A stretch of 64,000 bases of DNA from Perilla frutescens (GCA_026008535.1 BRKX01000010.1:1005001-1069000), one strand, 5' to 3'; positions 25,740 through 38,339 are shown, counted from the stretch's first letter. Notes: generated from the sequence alone by a model not told the origin. Made by a program: numbers and translations.

Positions 25740-26464
25740 ATATATGTAAGCTAAATACATTTTCGAAGGTAATTTTTCAATATTTGAATCATAAAGCTTT
25801 TTGACAAATAAAGTAGTGACGGCTATCTAGAAAAATAGTTGCACAAGGTAGTTCTTTTTTGACCATATTTAAAGCCAAAACATTAATTAGTCTAATATTA
25901 GGCAAAGCAGAGACGTATTTTTGAGAAAATTTAGCTCATTTTAATTGACCAAATTTATTCTACGTGCGAGAGCTACCAGAAAAATTAGAACGAGAGAAAA
26001 AAAAAAGAAGAAATAAACTTCCCGATAAAAGATAATTTAGTTTAATAAATAGATTATCGAATGTTATTAATATAGAACATTATTTTAGGATTATGTCATA
26101 AAAAATAACAAAACCCTTTGAATTTTACCATGATGTCACGGGTATTAAAAAAATGTGATTTAGTTATGGTTTTATTTCGACTGTATATAAATTAATAATT
26201 GCATGGATGCATGAAACCCAGCAAAATATAACCCTATAATTACAATTATATAGATCGATCATTGACTTCTTGTAATAAATCCATAATGGCCTTAGGTGGA
26301 CGAATATCTATAAATATATTATATATATATATATATATATGTATGAGTGTATAAACTACTTTATTTCTTTATATAAACATTGCATGTTATACATGTGTCA
26401 ATGTGATGCATTTGCAAATTTAAATGGGCTGCTATGGCACATTAGATTTTTTTAATTTTTTTTT

Positions 26465-26650
26465 CTCGAGTTTTAATTTTTCGTGTTTAAGTTTAATTTT
26501 ATACCTATTATATTACTTAGTATTAAAATACTAATAAATTATAATGCATCCTAATTTAATAGGATAAATCTTAAATAACGATTGTAAAATTAAACTAAAC
26601 CATAATAAATTTAAAAAAAAATTTAAATGTGCAATAAAAAAACAACACGA
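26465..26650. mobile_element. MITE fragment of the 'AACCCTAATTGGGT-core' family
   Basis: It carries the AAGTTTAATTTTATACCTATT tract and the inverse TAAAATTAAACTAAACCATAAT around a diverged core (GCATCCTAATTTAATAGGATAA). The outer ends are unclear. Confidence 0.5.
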
Positions 26651-26845
26651 AAGATGCAATAAAGGATCTCATTCTCATCCCACCCTTCGATGGTTATATA
26701 TAGTTAAACTTGCAATTAAATTAAACGAGAGTTAAATATTATTTAATTAGTATGAGATTATCCCTCTTTTTCTTTGGATTTTCAGAACTCGAATAAGTTG
26801 GGCATTTAATTTTAATTTTTACTCTTTTCGTGACATTCATGCATA

Positions 26846-27103
26846 CTCTCCCGTTTCATTTTATTTGTTGTTTTAGATTTTTTTTTTTATTTTGTGTCAA
26901 AATATTTATTGTTTTATATATTTTACCGTCTCTCTCAAATTTAACCTCCATGGACAGAGTTTTTTTTTTTTTCAACTTTTTAGGAAAATATAAGTGAATA
27001 GGATTTTATGTAATATAAAAGGGAGAGATATATTAGTCCAAAAAATTAATTGTTAATTTTAGATTAAAATTCTAAAACAACAAACAAAACGAAACGGAGG
27101 GAG
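26846..27103. mobile_element. Stowaway-like MITE
   Basis: Ends CTCTCCCGTTTCATTTTATT and AACGAAACGGAGGGAG are inverse and are flanked by TA on both sides. The arms continue with TTGTTGTTTTAG/CTAAAACAACAA. No ORF. Confidence 0.85.
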
Positions 27104-27315
27104 TATCTGTTTTTCTTTTTTGAATATGCCAATATATAAGTTGATTTCTATATATATTTATCTCAATTACTAATATATACCACTATTTAATATATTTAGA
27201 TTGATCATTAATTCACTGTTTATTTTTACTCACCTTACAGATAAATATGAGTATATTATGGAGTTTATTTGTTTAATTATCTTTTCCAATAATTTCCTTA
27301 AGAATAATGCTAGCC

Positions 27316-27681
27316 AGCCAGATTCTGGCTAGTCAGAATCTAATTTTTTGATGATTAATAAAACTGTATTATTAATAAATTAATTATGTTAATTATTAAA
27401 TGTTATGTTTTTACTATATTATCCTTCTATCATGAAATTAGTGATTTGTAATTAATTATTAAAATCACTCCAGAAGCGGATCGGAAGAAAGGGGCGCAGC
27501 TTCATCTTCTTTTCTTTATTTTTTTTCCATCTTCGATTTCTTCTGAATTAAAGCGCATATAGAGTTACCCTAATTATTATGGAGGGCATCAATGTAAATT
27601 TATTGAATAATTAGTGTTTTATTAATTAAATTAATTAATTATTAAAAATAATAAAATATTCTGGCTAGCCAGAATCTGGCT
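27316..27681. mobile_element. TIR element with palindromic ends
   Basis: The left end AGCCAGATTCTGGCTAGTCA and the right end TGGCTAGCCAGAATCTGGCT are inverse. Each end also contains the short internal palindrome AGCCAGAATCTGGCT or a variant. A GC-richer patch lies inside at about 27470-27500. No ORF. Confidence 0.7.
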
Positions 27682-28339
27682 GAAAATCACTACTCTTTTC
27701 TTAATTCTAGCTAAAAATCAAATCAGCTGAATCCGAAGAAGTAATTTTGTTGAGCAGAAGAATTTAATTTTTTTAGTTTATTTTCTAAAAGTGCAATTTG
27801 CGATATTTGGAAGTTAAATGCAGCTACTTTTATTAATTATACGTATTTTGGGCTTAATATCTTTATTAGAATTAAGGAAAAGATATATTCATAAAATAAT
27901 ATAAATACTTTGCATTGTTTGAAGTTGAAAAAGTAACCACTTTTTCTTCCTCTTTAAGCAAACCTCTACCTTTTTATTGTTGTGGAAACAACTTAATTTA
28001 TAATATTTTTTTTATAAATCTAATAACATTGCAACTCCGCTTGTAATTTAAGCAGTATCTTTTTTTTTTTATATAAATTACATCATTAAATAATAATATT
28101 TTATTAAATAGCACAAGAACACGAACTATCGAGAATGTCCTTTATCTCGTCTTTTATTTAAATAATACTAATAATGTGTTCCACGTCTATAAAATGCAGG
28201 TGTGCACCAAATATAGAAATAGAGTGTGATTTAATATTTTAGTTATTCATTCGTCATTCAACCGATTAAGTCATTCCATTTGTCAATCAACTAGAATAAC
28301 TATCTCTTTGCGCTCTAATATCTACATTTTGGATTTTTT

Positions 28340-28665
28340 TTAAATTTTTTTTAAATTTAACATTTGATCAAATTTCTGGTTCAAAAGTCCTACGTAATTA
28401 ATTACTCCCTCTGTCCCAATAGCAAGATCCACCTTTTTATTATTTACTCTTTCTATTTTAATAGAAACTGAACCTTGCAAACGGGATGGACGGAGGGAAT
28501 ATATTTTAAAATTTCTTAATCATGGGCATTTTTTACGTGCCTGGAGAAATAGAAATCTCAAAATACAATGAATTACATAGGATTTTCGAGTCGGAAAATT
28601 GATCAAATTTTATATTTACAATTTTTTTTGAAAATATGAGTATTGTTTTGTTAATTTAAAAAAAA
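28340..28665. mobile_element. Foldback MITE interrupted by a nested Stowaway-like MITE
   Basis: The outer element is related to the pair at 2200-2800: AATTTAACATTTGATCAAATT on the left, AATTGATCAAATTTTATATT on the right, with CTACGTAATTAATTA and TGAATTACATAGGA arms. A 95-bp element (28405-28499) with ends CTCCCTCTGTCCC and GGGATGGACGGAGGGAA, flanked by TA, sits in its left arm and so arrived later. Confidence 0.7.
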
Positions 28666-28669
28666 AAGG

Positions 28670-28978
28670 TGAATTATCGATTTAGGAGTTAGGACCGAAA
28701 AAATGAGCAATTTATCAATTAAAGACTTAAAAGATGAAAACTCTCAATTCAAAACTTCAAAAATCACGAATTTTGATTTCCTTTTATTTTTAATTAATTT
28801 TCAACGAACATTCATTTACTAATTATATATTAAATCTAATAAAGAAATTGTTAAAATTAATTAAAAAAATCAAAATTCATGAATTTTAAGGTCCTGGATT
28901 GAAAATTTTCATCTTCGGGTACTGAATTGAGAATTTTCATCTTTCAGACCATCTTTCGGATCCTAAATTAGTAATTCT
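28670..28978. mobile_element. Foldback MITE, family B
   Basis: The arms contain AAAATCACGAATTTTGATTT and the inverse AATCAAAATTCATGAATTTT. Nearer the ends are ACTTAAAAGATGAAAA and TTTTCATCTTTCAGA. It is closely similar to the nested copy at 52046-52402. Confidence 0.7.
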
Positions 28979-29276
28979 AAAAACAAATCAAAATATGATA
29001 TTAAAGTGTAATTTATTTTTTTTAAAACACAGTAAAATTCAAATTTATAATGGCTATTTCGTGATTCTACCAATTAAGTAGGAAAGAAATTGTTGTGGTC
29101 CTTTCATAAATTCATAAATCATGATATTACCGAAATTGATGATGTAATAATTAGAGTATCTACCCCGTACAAGAATGTAAAAAAGCACAGTAAAAAAACT
29201 GGCAAATTTAAAGCAGAGATTGTCTGAAAAAGAAGTGGGCATGAAACTGGTTTTTATCCATACCATGCTGTCTGAA

Positions 29277-29312
<36 letters not shown>

Positions 29313-29321
29313 ATATATATA
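29277..29321. repeat. Compound (TA)n(TG)n(TA)n microsatellite
   Basis: TA repeats pass into TG repeats and back into TA repeats. Open frames across it consist of Tyr-Ile/Thr-His runs and are artefacts. Confidence 0.9.
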
Positions 29322-29819
29322 TTTGAAATTGCTGGCGCTGACATAGCAAGCACCCATAAATATTTTAACTCCCATCACACTGTTTCTGACCAATAGCATC
29401 CCATAACTTTGAAATAAAATTCCAAACTATTTAATAAACACAATAAATAAATGATCTTGCTGACCAATTGCTGAAGAGGAAGGACCACTAAACACATTAA
29501 ACAAAGCAAAGAATTCAAGAAAATTTAGAGGGCGCAAAAAATTTCATTTTCTCCCCATCAAATCCTAGCCAAGATTTAGTGTTGATAGCGATGCAAACAG
29601 TGCTCGTGGAAAAGAGATAGGCGATGGGGATACATATTTATGTTCATGTACTTGAGCATAAAAAAAGGTCTCTTTGTGTGTGTATGTATGTGTGTGTGTG
29701 AGAGAGGGGGATAAAGGGTAGAGAGAGAGAGAGAGGTTTAAAAGTTAAGCTACATTAACACATGTTTGAGGGCATTTGGATGAATATTTTAATGGTGTTT
29801 ATGAGTGAGAGAGAGAGGT

Positions 29820-29987
29820 ATGCTGGGGAAGAGAGAGAAACATGAGTTGTTCGTCTTGGTGAAGAAGCAGAGGCATCAAAAAATGGTTATGGAGATGCGA
29901 GCCGCCCCCGCCATTAGTGCTAGAAAAGGAACCTTCTCTGTGCTCTTCCTTTTCCTACTTTTCATTCTCATCCTCTTCATCCTTTAA
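29820..29987 (+). CDS. Doubtful 55-codon micro-ORF with a C-terminal membrane segment
   Basis: The frame begins with a basic stretch and ends in a 15-residue fully hydrophobic run (VLFLFLLFILILFIL, residues 41-55) right before the stop, the layout of a tail-anchored micropeptide. An internal ATG at residue 22 or 26 would give a 30-34-residue product. I recognise no family. It lies about 0.8 kb upstream of the FAB1-type start codon on the same strand, so it might be an upstream ORF in that transcript or a separate small gene. Hydrophobic runs arise easily from T-rich DNA, so chance is a real alternative. Confidence 0.22.
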   Translation: MLGKREKHELFVLVKKQRHQKMVMEMRAAPAISARKGTFSVLFLFLLFILILFIL

Positions 29988-30777
29988 TTAATTCTAACAT
30001 ATTTATTTTTTCTTTCTTTGTCATTCCCTTTTCTCTTTTAAGCATCAACATTCTTGTTTCTCTGTCTTTCCGTTGCTGATTTTACTTATCTGAAACAAAG
30101 ACCGAATCTTTCTGGGATTTTCTTGATTTGGGATTGTATGTTTTTGTGAATTCCAGAACTTTTTTTTTTCTTTTTTTGAGGGGGACTACTTTTCTCATTA
30201 TGCCAAGTTGGGGAAATTTCATTTAATTTTTTTGGGGCTTTACTGTTTTATTACATGAAGTTACTTCGATCTGATGATACTAGGTTTTATTTTATGTTAA
30301 CCTCTGGATCTTGAGTTGTTTTTGATGAAAAAATCAATCTTGGAGTCTAATGTTGATGATTCTGGGATAGGTTGAATTCGTTCTGGTGTTTTTGTTGTTG
30401 TATAATTATACTTTACTGTCATTATAGTGATTCAAAAAAATTGGGGGGGTGTAATAATCGTCCGGATTTGTCTGAATTTGGGTATTTACACATTACCTGA
30501 GTCTTAGGGGGAAATTCCCTTTTCTTTTTTTAGTTTGTGGTATACTGTCTTCGATTTTTAGGAGGAAAAATAAAAATAAAAATAAAAATAAAAAAGAAAA
30601 CCGAAAACAGAAAGCTCCACTGTTTTTATTGTGGGGTAGTTTTTTTAGTTATATCAGATCAAGTTTCTCTTTTTTGAACTGAGAACTATTAGTTTTTCAA
30701 CCTTGAAATCAAGATTAACAGAAGGAAGACTACGGCAATTTTTCTCAAAGGGGGTAAATTTTTTGGTGTTATGGTAC

Positions 30778-33700
30778 ATGGGAATGCATGATAGTTCCCT
30801 GCTGCATTTGATTCAGAAGTTTCACTCTTGGATGTCTTGGGGAAACGGTGATAGAAATTCCATATACCGCGGATTTGAGATGATGGATAACGATTGCAGC
30901 ATTTGTTCCCATTGTGCAAGGAACATATTAAAATCTCCCCCCAAGCATCAGTGTCGAAGCTGTGGGAGTATGATGTGTGATGACTGTATTAAGGGCTTTG
31001 CCTCTTTGGATGGAGTGGTGTCGACCAGTCATTTGAAGGATACTGCTGAGGCAGTGTTTTGCATTATGTCGTGCAAGCTTTGTTCCGAACTTAGCCCCCT
31101 AAGTGGAAGTGGTCGAAGATGCAGTGGTAAAGTCTATCCTTCTGATTCTCCGAGACAAAGCCCGGAACCACCATCGCCAAGTTTTAGTGGTGAGGGAAGT
31201 GGTGGTCATTCCCCTCTTGCTCTGATTACAAGTAGTGATGAGTCACTCTCCAACCATCCATCTCTAGTATTGGCTCATTGCTCAACAAGCAGGTAAAGAG
31301 CTCGTTTACTTTGCTGCAACACTTATGCTCTCTGGTTATAAGCTCTGTTGTTTCTAATCATGATACATAGTGACATTTATTTGTTGTTAAGATGTAATAT
31401 CCTGATTGGAGCTGTCATATTGGTGTGCTGTATGTAAATATTGCTCCTTATAAATTCTAAGTTCTCCTTTTACTTTGTGGAATTTTGGCTGGTTGTTGAT
31501 GTGATCTGTATCTTGTATCTGATGATGTTATCTTTATGTTTGTTAACATAGGAGCTATGAAGATGAGGGAGAGCACTCGATAAGCCACTTCTTCAGCATA
31601 ACTAATGAATACTTTCATAATGCTTCTGATGTAGATTCAAGTAGTGTTAGTGGTAGACATGAATTTTATAGTCCCATGTCTTTAGGATCAAGCCCTTCTG
31701 ATAGCCCCTCCAGGTCCCATACAACTTCCGGTGGAGTTGGGCGTCATGTACAGCTAGAACAAGGGGGAACCCCAAGGTCTCAAGATGACCACGAGCAGGC
31801 TATTTTAGAAAGGCCTGCTAAAGGGATTTGGGGTGCAGAAAACACTGATGACCTGCCAATTCTTCGGTATACTAGTGAAGAGCTGCCGCAACCATTGGAT
31901 TTTGAAACCAATGGTCTTATTTGGTTTCCTCCTCCCGCGGATGATGCCAATGATGGGGTGGAAAACAGCTTATTTACTTATGATGATGAGGATGATGACG
32001 TTGGGGATTCAGGTGTCACGTTTTTGCCTCCTGCTAACCTTGATACCTCCTTATTTTCAGCCAAGGAGAAGCCGTATCATGATGACAAGGGACCTTGGGG
32101 ATCTGTGGTACAGGGGCATTTTAGAGCTCTCGTGTCACAGCTTCTACAAGGGCAGGGTATAATCACCGAAAAAGGTAACTGTGCTGAAGACTGGCTTGAA
32201 ATCCTAACAGTTATTGCATGGCAAGCTGCAAAATTCTTGAAGCCCGATACTAGTAGAGGAGGCAGCATGGATCCGTGTGACTATTTGAAGGTCAAATGTG
32301 TAGCTTCAGGAAGTCCTTGCCAGAGGTAATGCCATTTTCCCTTCAAGAATATAAAAGTTGCATGCTTTTAAGAGAGAGGGAGACAAATATCCTTTGCTTG
32401 TCTCCTTTGCTTGGTTGCCATAGGTATAATTGAGTGTATGTTATCTTTCTTCCGTGCAGCAAAGTTATCAAAGGAGTAGTCTGTACAAAGAATATAAAAC
32501 ACAAACGAATGTTGTCTCAATACAAAAACGCTAAACTGCTTCTCTTAGGAGGAGCTCTGGAGTACCAAAGAGTGCCGAATCAGCTGGCGTCTTTTGAAAC
32601 TTTACTACAACAGGTTTGTCATGAATCTTATCTGTCTACTGTCATTATGTTACAAGAATGATATTAAATCTTGCTTGATTTATGAATCAGGAGAACGATC
32701 ATCTGAAGACAATAGTTTCCAAGATAGAGTCCCATCGCCCAAATGTTCTGCTAGTGGAGAAAACTGTATCTTCATTTGCTCTTGAGCATCTGCTAGCAAA
32801 AGAGATCTCCTTAGTTCTAAATGTTAAAAGACCACTACTGGAAAAGATTGCTAGATGTACTGGTGCTAGCATAACACCGTCGACTGATCACATATCTACA
32901 ACAAGGTTGGGGCACTGTGAACTCTTCCGCTTGGAAAAAGTTTCAGAAGATCATGAGCCAGCTAATCAACTAAACAGAAAACCATCAAAGACTTTGATGT
33001 TTTTTGAAGGTTGTCCAAGGCGCTTAGGTTGCACGGTAGGGTACTTCCCATAGGGTTCTTTTTAGCCATGTTATATCTCTGCAATTGTATTGTGCTGCAT
33101 ATTCCTACATTTTTATGCTCTTGTTTTACCATTTCCCATATTGTTTATGGTTGCATATTAGTCAATGCCTGGTTTCAAATATATGTTTTCTTGTAGCTTG
33201 TGGTTTTCCATGTGTCTTATGTTTGATATGATCATGTATTAAGTAATGGCTGTTTTTTTTTTTTCAGATTTATGTTCCATTTTTTCTGCTTTTATTCTTT
33301 CGTATCTGAATTATGGCATTATTATTGTTTTTTGTTATGTCCTTTTTATTTTTATTTTGTATTGCCTTACAGAAACTGGACAAGTGCCTTAATGTGTAGT
33401 ATCACTTATTGGAAATTATTTTTAATAAAAGCAAGGAGCATTTATCCTCCCTATGGTTTCTGCTATTTATAATGTTTTCTGTGTGAGATGCTTCGTAAAA
33501 GTATTAGGCTCATTAAGTTTACATGTCAATTTGTAGGTTGTACTACAGGGCTCTTGCCGTGAAGAACTTAAGAAGGTGAAACATGTGACCCAATATGCTG
33601 TCTTTGCAGCATATCATTTGTCACTAGAGACTTCTTTTCTTGCAGACGAGGGTGCTGGTCTTCCTAAAGTGGCAACTAAATCGCCAGGCTTTATTGCGGA

Positions 33701-36700
33701 GAAGATGGCTCTTGATGAGGCCATCTCTGTGGTTCCCGATGAAGATGGTGCTGGTGATAAGGCCACCAGTTTCACGGAAGAGAACAAAGTCTCTGATGCA
33801 GATTTAGGATCTGGAGATCTCAATTTGGAGCTAGGATTGCAGGAATCACTGTCTGAGCTTGGCGACACTGGTTGTGATGATGTTTCTATTCCAGATGAAT
33901 TTAGATACAGAAAAGCACTATCTGAGGCATGCAATGAGAATTTAGCATTAGATGTAGCAGATGTAGCTCCCGATGACCTGAGGCCTACTTGTTCAAGCAG
34001 CAGAAATCATACCCTGACAGAAGCTATAGGTCAAGAGGAGGGCCAATCAGGTGTTGTTGGCCTAGCAACTCCTGTACAAAACGAAGATACCGAAGCATCC
34101 AGTGAATACTTTTCAGCTAATGACAGTCACCAAGGCATATTGGTTTCTTTTTCCAGCCATAATATGGCGAATAGAACTGTGTGTGAACGGTCAAGGCTTC
34201 TTCGTCTCAAGTTTTATGGCTCTTCTGATAAACCACTAGGGAGGTATCTGAGGGATGATTTGTTTGATCAGGTAACTTCTGTTGTAATTTCATTTTCTTT
34301 TTGGTGGGGGTCGTTTTGCTGAATTATTCTTATGTTCTCATTGCAATTCATATTTCCATTTTCCAGTCATTTCTATGTCGATCATGCAAGGAACCGGCTG
34401 AAGCTCATGTTATGTGTTATACTCACCAGCATGCAAATCTTACGATAAATGTTAAACGCCTTCCATCAGTTAAGCTTCCTGGGGAACAAGATGGCAAGAT
34501 ATGGATGTGGCATAGATGCCTCAGATGCCAACGTACAGAAGGAGTTCCGCCAGCCACTCGAAGAGTGGTCATGTCCGATACTGCTTGGGGACTTTCTTTT
34601 GGGAAGTTTCTTGAACTTAGTTTTTCGAACCATGCTACTGGGAACCGTGTTGCAAGCTGTGGCCATTCACTGCAAAGGGACTGCCTCAGGTTTTATGGGT
34701 ACGTGTCGATCACTTAGATCACAATTTTTTATATTTCTTTTTCCATCATTTGAATTTGGAGCTTAACTGTACATTATGATTATATGCCCCCTTATTCTTC
34801 GACAGTTTTGGCAATATGGTTGCTTTCTTCCGATATTCGCCTATTAGCATCCTCTCCGTCCGTTTGCCCCCTTCAATTCTTGAATTTAGTGGTCCTGGGG
34901 AACATCCCTGGATAAGAAAAGAAGCATATGAGGTACTTATAAAACCCAAAAAAATAGCTTTTCTAATTTGTTATCACTTTCTGAAAAAATAAGAGTGAAT
35001 CACTCTTTCAAGAAATATCTGTCTTGCTTATGTGTTTTCTCCATTATTTTAGCTGTTGAGCAAAGCAAAGGCCTTGCATTCAGAGATATCAAGTGTTCTT
35101 GAAGAATTCAAAAGTAAATGTTTATCTTCTATGGATGAATTCTCTGATGCAAATGAGTTGCACAACCACGTCTTGGAGCTCACCGACGTGCTTTCTGAAG
35201 AAAAAGCCTATTACGAAGTAAGTACCGATTGTAGTAAAGTGTAATGAATGCAACATGTTATGGATCCTATGCTTTTTTATACACAGAAACTTCAAGATAG
35301 TCTTTTTTCTGCCTTCTTGCTTTTTATCGTGTAGATTCGTTTAGTAATATGATCCTTCCTCTGCCTTCTTGCTTTTTATCTGATAGGATTTGCTCCTGTT
35401 CTCTGATGCAAACGAGTATGAAGCTGCAATTGACATTCTTGAGATTAACCGGATGAGGCGTTCTCTTCTGATCGGTTCACAAGTCTGGGATCGGAGGCTG
35501 TTTCTACTCGACTCCCTCCTTAAGAGAGGGTCTAGCCCCAAGGCTCCAACGGATGTTGCACCGGGTATTGGATTGAAAGATTATGATTCGTGTACAAAAG
35601 AGAACAGCCTTGACCTTGGTCGGGAAGATAATATGTTGGCGTGTCCAAAATTAGAAGAATGCAGTGATGAAGCTATTCCTTCCAACAATGAGGAGCTTAA
35701 CTCTTCTCAACTCGAAATCCATGATGTGTATCAAACACTGCAGAGCAGAGAGGAATCGTGGCAAGATGAAGAGAATGCTTCCAGCATTACATCATTAGAG
35801 CGCCTTCCATCAGCTGCCTCGATTCTTTCTGATAAGATAGATTCTGCGTGGTCTGGTGCTGATCTCGTTTCAATGAAATCTCAGTCGCTTGACGTGCTAA
35901 ACGCTGATGCACCTGAAACTCTTTCACTCGCACAGATAAATCAGAGGGAGAATCCAACTCTTAGAAGATTGACAAGACCAGCAAGAGTTTATTCCTTTGA
36001 TTCTGCTCAGCGACTCCAAGAAAGAATACACAGAGGACTTCCCCCTTCCTCGTTGTACTTGTGTAATATTCGATCTTTTCATGCTTCTGGCGATTATAGG
36101 CACATGGTAAGAGATCCTGTTACAAATGTGCAGAGGACATTCTCCCAGATATCACCTCGTGAAGCAGAAAAGTCGAACCTTTCTCCCTCTTTTATATCTT
36201 CTCCGTCTCTTTTGCCCGAAGGAGCAAGATTGATGGTTCTGCACGGCCAAGAGGACGTTGTTGTCACGGTCTATGACAACGAGCCCACGAGCATAATATC
36301 TTATGCCCTTAGCTCCAGAGAGTACGAAGACTGGATTTCTGGTAGGTTAAGTGGCCCCGAAATAGGATCAAATGTTAGGCTCCTCAACAAGGTGAACTCC
36401 CTAGCTTCTGAGCTGTCAACGTGGCAATCTTTTGGCTCATTAGATTCGGATTACATGAACTACGGAAGTTACACCACTGAAGACGCTTCTTCCACAGGAG
36501 ACCAAGATAGTTCCCCTCATCTTCGAATTTCTTTTGAGGATGAGTCCTCCAATGCTGGTGGAAAAGCGAAGTTTTCAGTGACTAGTTACTTTGCAAAGCA
36601 GTTTGATTCTCTCCGAAGGAAATGCTGTCCGAGTGAAGTAGACTTCATACGTTCCTTGAGCCGTTGCAGGAGATGGAGTGCTCAAGGAGGGAAGAGTAAT

Positions 36701-37892
36701 GTCTACTTCGCAAAGTCATTTGATGAACGCTTCATAATCAAACAAGTAACGAAGACTGAGTTGGAATCCTTCGACGAATTCGCCCCACAGTATTTCAAGT
36801 ACTTGAAAGATTCCCTCACCTCAGGGAGCCCTACTTGCCTTGCCAAAGTTCTTGGCATTTTTCAGGTTCAACCTCCTCCTCTTATATTCTTTCCCTTGTG
36901 ATTGATTGTAGATGAAACGACGTCGTCCTTGCTATTGTTAATTCTGTCTTCATACATTATAGGTTACTGTCAAGAAAGGTGGCAAAGAGGTGAAAATGGA
37001 TCTGATAGTGATGGAGAATCTGTTCTACAAAAGAAGCATTTCCAAAGTGTATGATCTGAAGGGGTCTTCACGATCCCGTTACAACTCGGACACAACCGGA
37101 GCCAACAAGGTGTTGCTAGACATGAATCTGTTGGAAACACTCCGTACGAACCCTATATTTCTCGGTGGCAAAGCAAAACGGAGCCTCGAGAGAGCCGTTT
37201 GGAACGACACATCATTTTTAGCAGTAAGCAACATTCTAATCCTTTCTGAAATCTAGTCTTGACATCTATTAACCAGACATTACACCCTAGCTAGTTGTGT
37301 ACATATATAGCAGTACTAACACGATAAGCATAAACACGAACTATGTACTACTTAATTATCATGTTCGGATCGGATCAAAGTAGGTAGTTGCATTGGATGA
37401 GGTGGTTTTAATTTGCAGAAACTGACACATCATTTTTAGCTGTAAGCAACAGACATTGCACCCTAGCTAGCTAGTTGTCTACATATATAGCAATGCTAAC
37501 ACGATAAGCATAAGCACGAACAACGTACTACTTAATTCTGATCATGTTCGGATCAAAGTACGTAGATGCATTGGATGAGGTGGTTTTAATTTGCAGAAAC
37601 TGACATGCATGTGTGTGTGTTTGTGGTGTTGATGCAGTCTGTGGATGTGATGGACTACTCGTTGTTGGTCGGGGTAGACGAGGAGAGGAAGGAGCTCGTG
37701 TTGGGGATCATCGACTACATGAGACAGTATACATGGGACAAGCATTTGGAGACATGGGTGAAGGCTTCAGGTATACTAGGTGGACCTAAGAATGCATCTC
37801 CAACTATTATTTCTCCCAAACAGTATAAGAAAAGATTTAGGAAAGCTATGACTACCTATTTTCTTACAGTGCCAGATCAATGGTCATCTTAA
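30778..37892 (+). CDS. FAB1C: 1-phosphatidylinositol-3-phosphate 5-kinase, FAB1/PIKfyve type (FAB1C-like)
   Basis: The enzyme makes PtdIns(3,5)P2 from PtdIns3P on endosomes and vacuoles and supports endomembrane traffic and vacuole shape. Eleven exons: 30778-31292, 31552-32325, 32460-32613, 32691-33035, 33537-34271, 34367-34698, 34806-34932, 35053-35217, 35387-36865, 36963-37223 and 37638-37892. They sum to 1713 codons, within the family's usual size. A Cys-rich zinc-binding module (residues 40-102, ten Cys) stands where FAB1A/B have FYVE, but the basic RHHCR motif is replaced by PKHQCRSCG, which points to the FAB1C/D class. The CCT (TCP-1-like) domain follows (exons 3-5, including TVVLQGSCREELKKVKHV), then the Cys-rich FAB1-specific region (exons 6-7) and the PIPK domain from about residue 1440 (FIIKQV lysine, YDLKGSSRSRYNSD, MDYSLLVGVDEE). 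The ATG at 30778 fits the family N-terminus; a short out-of-frame ATG ORF at 30771 overlaps it. The last intron carries a tandem duplication. FAB1C versus FAB1D is an inference. Confidence 0.94.
37206..37601 (+). repeat. Tandem duplication across the exon 10/intron 10 junction of FAB1
   Basis: Unit 1 (37206-37423) starts with GACACATCATTTTTAGC, the last 18 coding bases of exon 10 apart from the final A. Unit 2 (37424-37601) repeats it and the following intron with about 40 bp missing near its start. Both units share TACATATATAGCA, CTAACACGATAAGCATAA and GTGGTTTTAATTTGCAGAAA. Thus the end of an exon was copied into the intron, where it now reads GCTGTAAG in place of GCAGTAAG. Each unit also ends with an acceptor-like TTTGCAG. 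Confidence 0.92.
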
Positions 37893-37930
37893 TATATTTA
37901 TTACCAACAAGGATGATGATCTACATTGCT

Positions 37931-37981
<51 letters not shown>
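37931..37981. repeat. (CT)n microsatellite in the probable FAB1 3' UTR
   Basis: About 25 CT units beginning roughly 40 bp after the FAB1 stop codon, so probably transcribed. Confidence 0.92.
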
Positions 37982-37982
<1 letters not shown>

Positions 37983-38339
37983 TGATTGATTGGTTGCTAT
38001 TTTTTTTAGGCTAAGAATATATTGAAGAGGTGTACACCACTGTAAATATGTGTTGGTATATTTTCATTTGTTTCATCGAATTCTGCTGTAAAAGTAAAAA
38101 AAAAAAAACGATGATAGTGAGAATAACAAACTTGAAAAAAGTGGGATTCATTCTCAGCTCTATTTATATTATCTTATTCATGCATGCATGACTCACATAT
38201 TTTCTACGTGTAGTGTCAATAATTCTTACCTAAATCAATGTATAAATTTATAATATAATGTTGGGTTTTATTAACGTAACAGGTAAGTATATATGTAGGA
38301 AGAATTTCTTGAATTTTTCTCGAAATATGTGAGAAAGTA

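Larger units (their letters stand above)
18513..30777. other. 12-kb repeat-filled intergenic stretch
   Basis: No intact conventional gene is visible. It contains MITEs of several superfamilies, microsatellites, an RNase H-domain pseudogene and a doubtful micro-ORF, all listed separately. The part just after QPT (18513-19000) is probably its 3' UTR and downstream flank; an AATAAA occurs at about 18936. The part from about 29.6 kb to 30.78 kb is probably the promoter and leader of the FAB1-type gene, with a pyrimidine-rich and a GA-rich tract. Confidence 0.6.

Noticed and set aside
29054..29399. Two minus-strand frames of 99 and 63 codons
   Set aside because: Both run through the TA/TG microsatellite, giving Tyr-Ile and Thr-His repeats, and have no domain.
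33011..33472. Frames of 61 and 66 codons between FAB1 exons 4 and 5
   Set aside because: T-rich intron sequence; the exon junction 33035/33537 gives the conserved CTVVLQGSC stretch.
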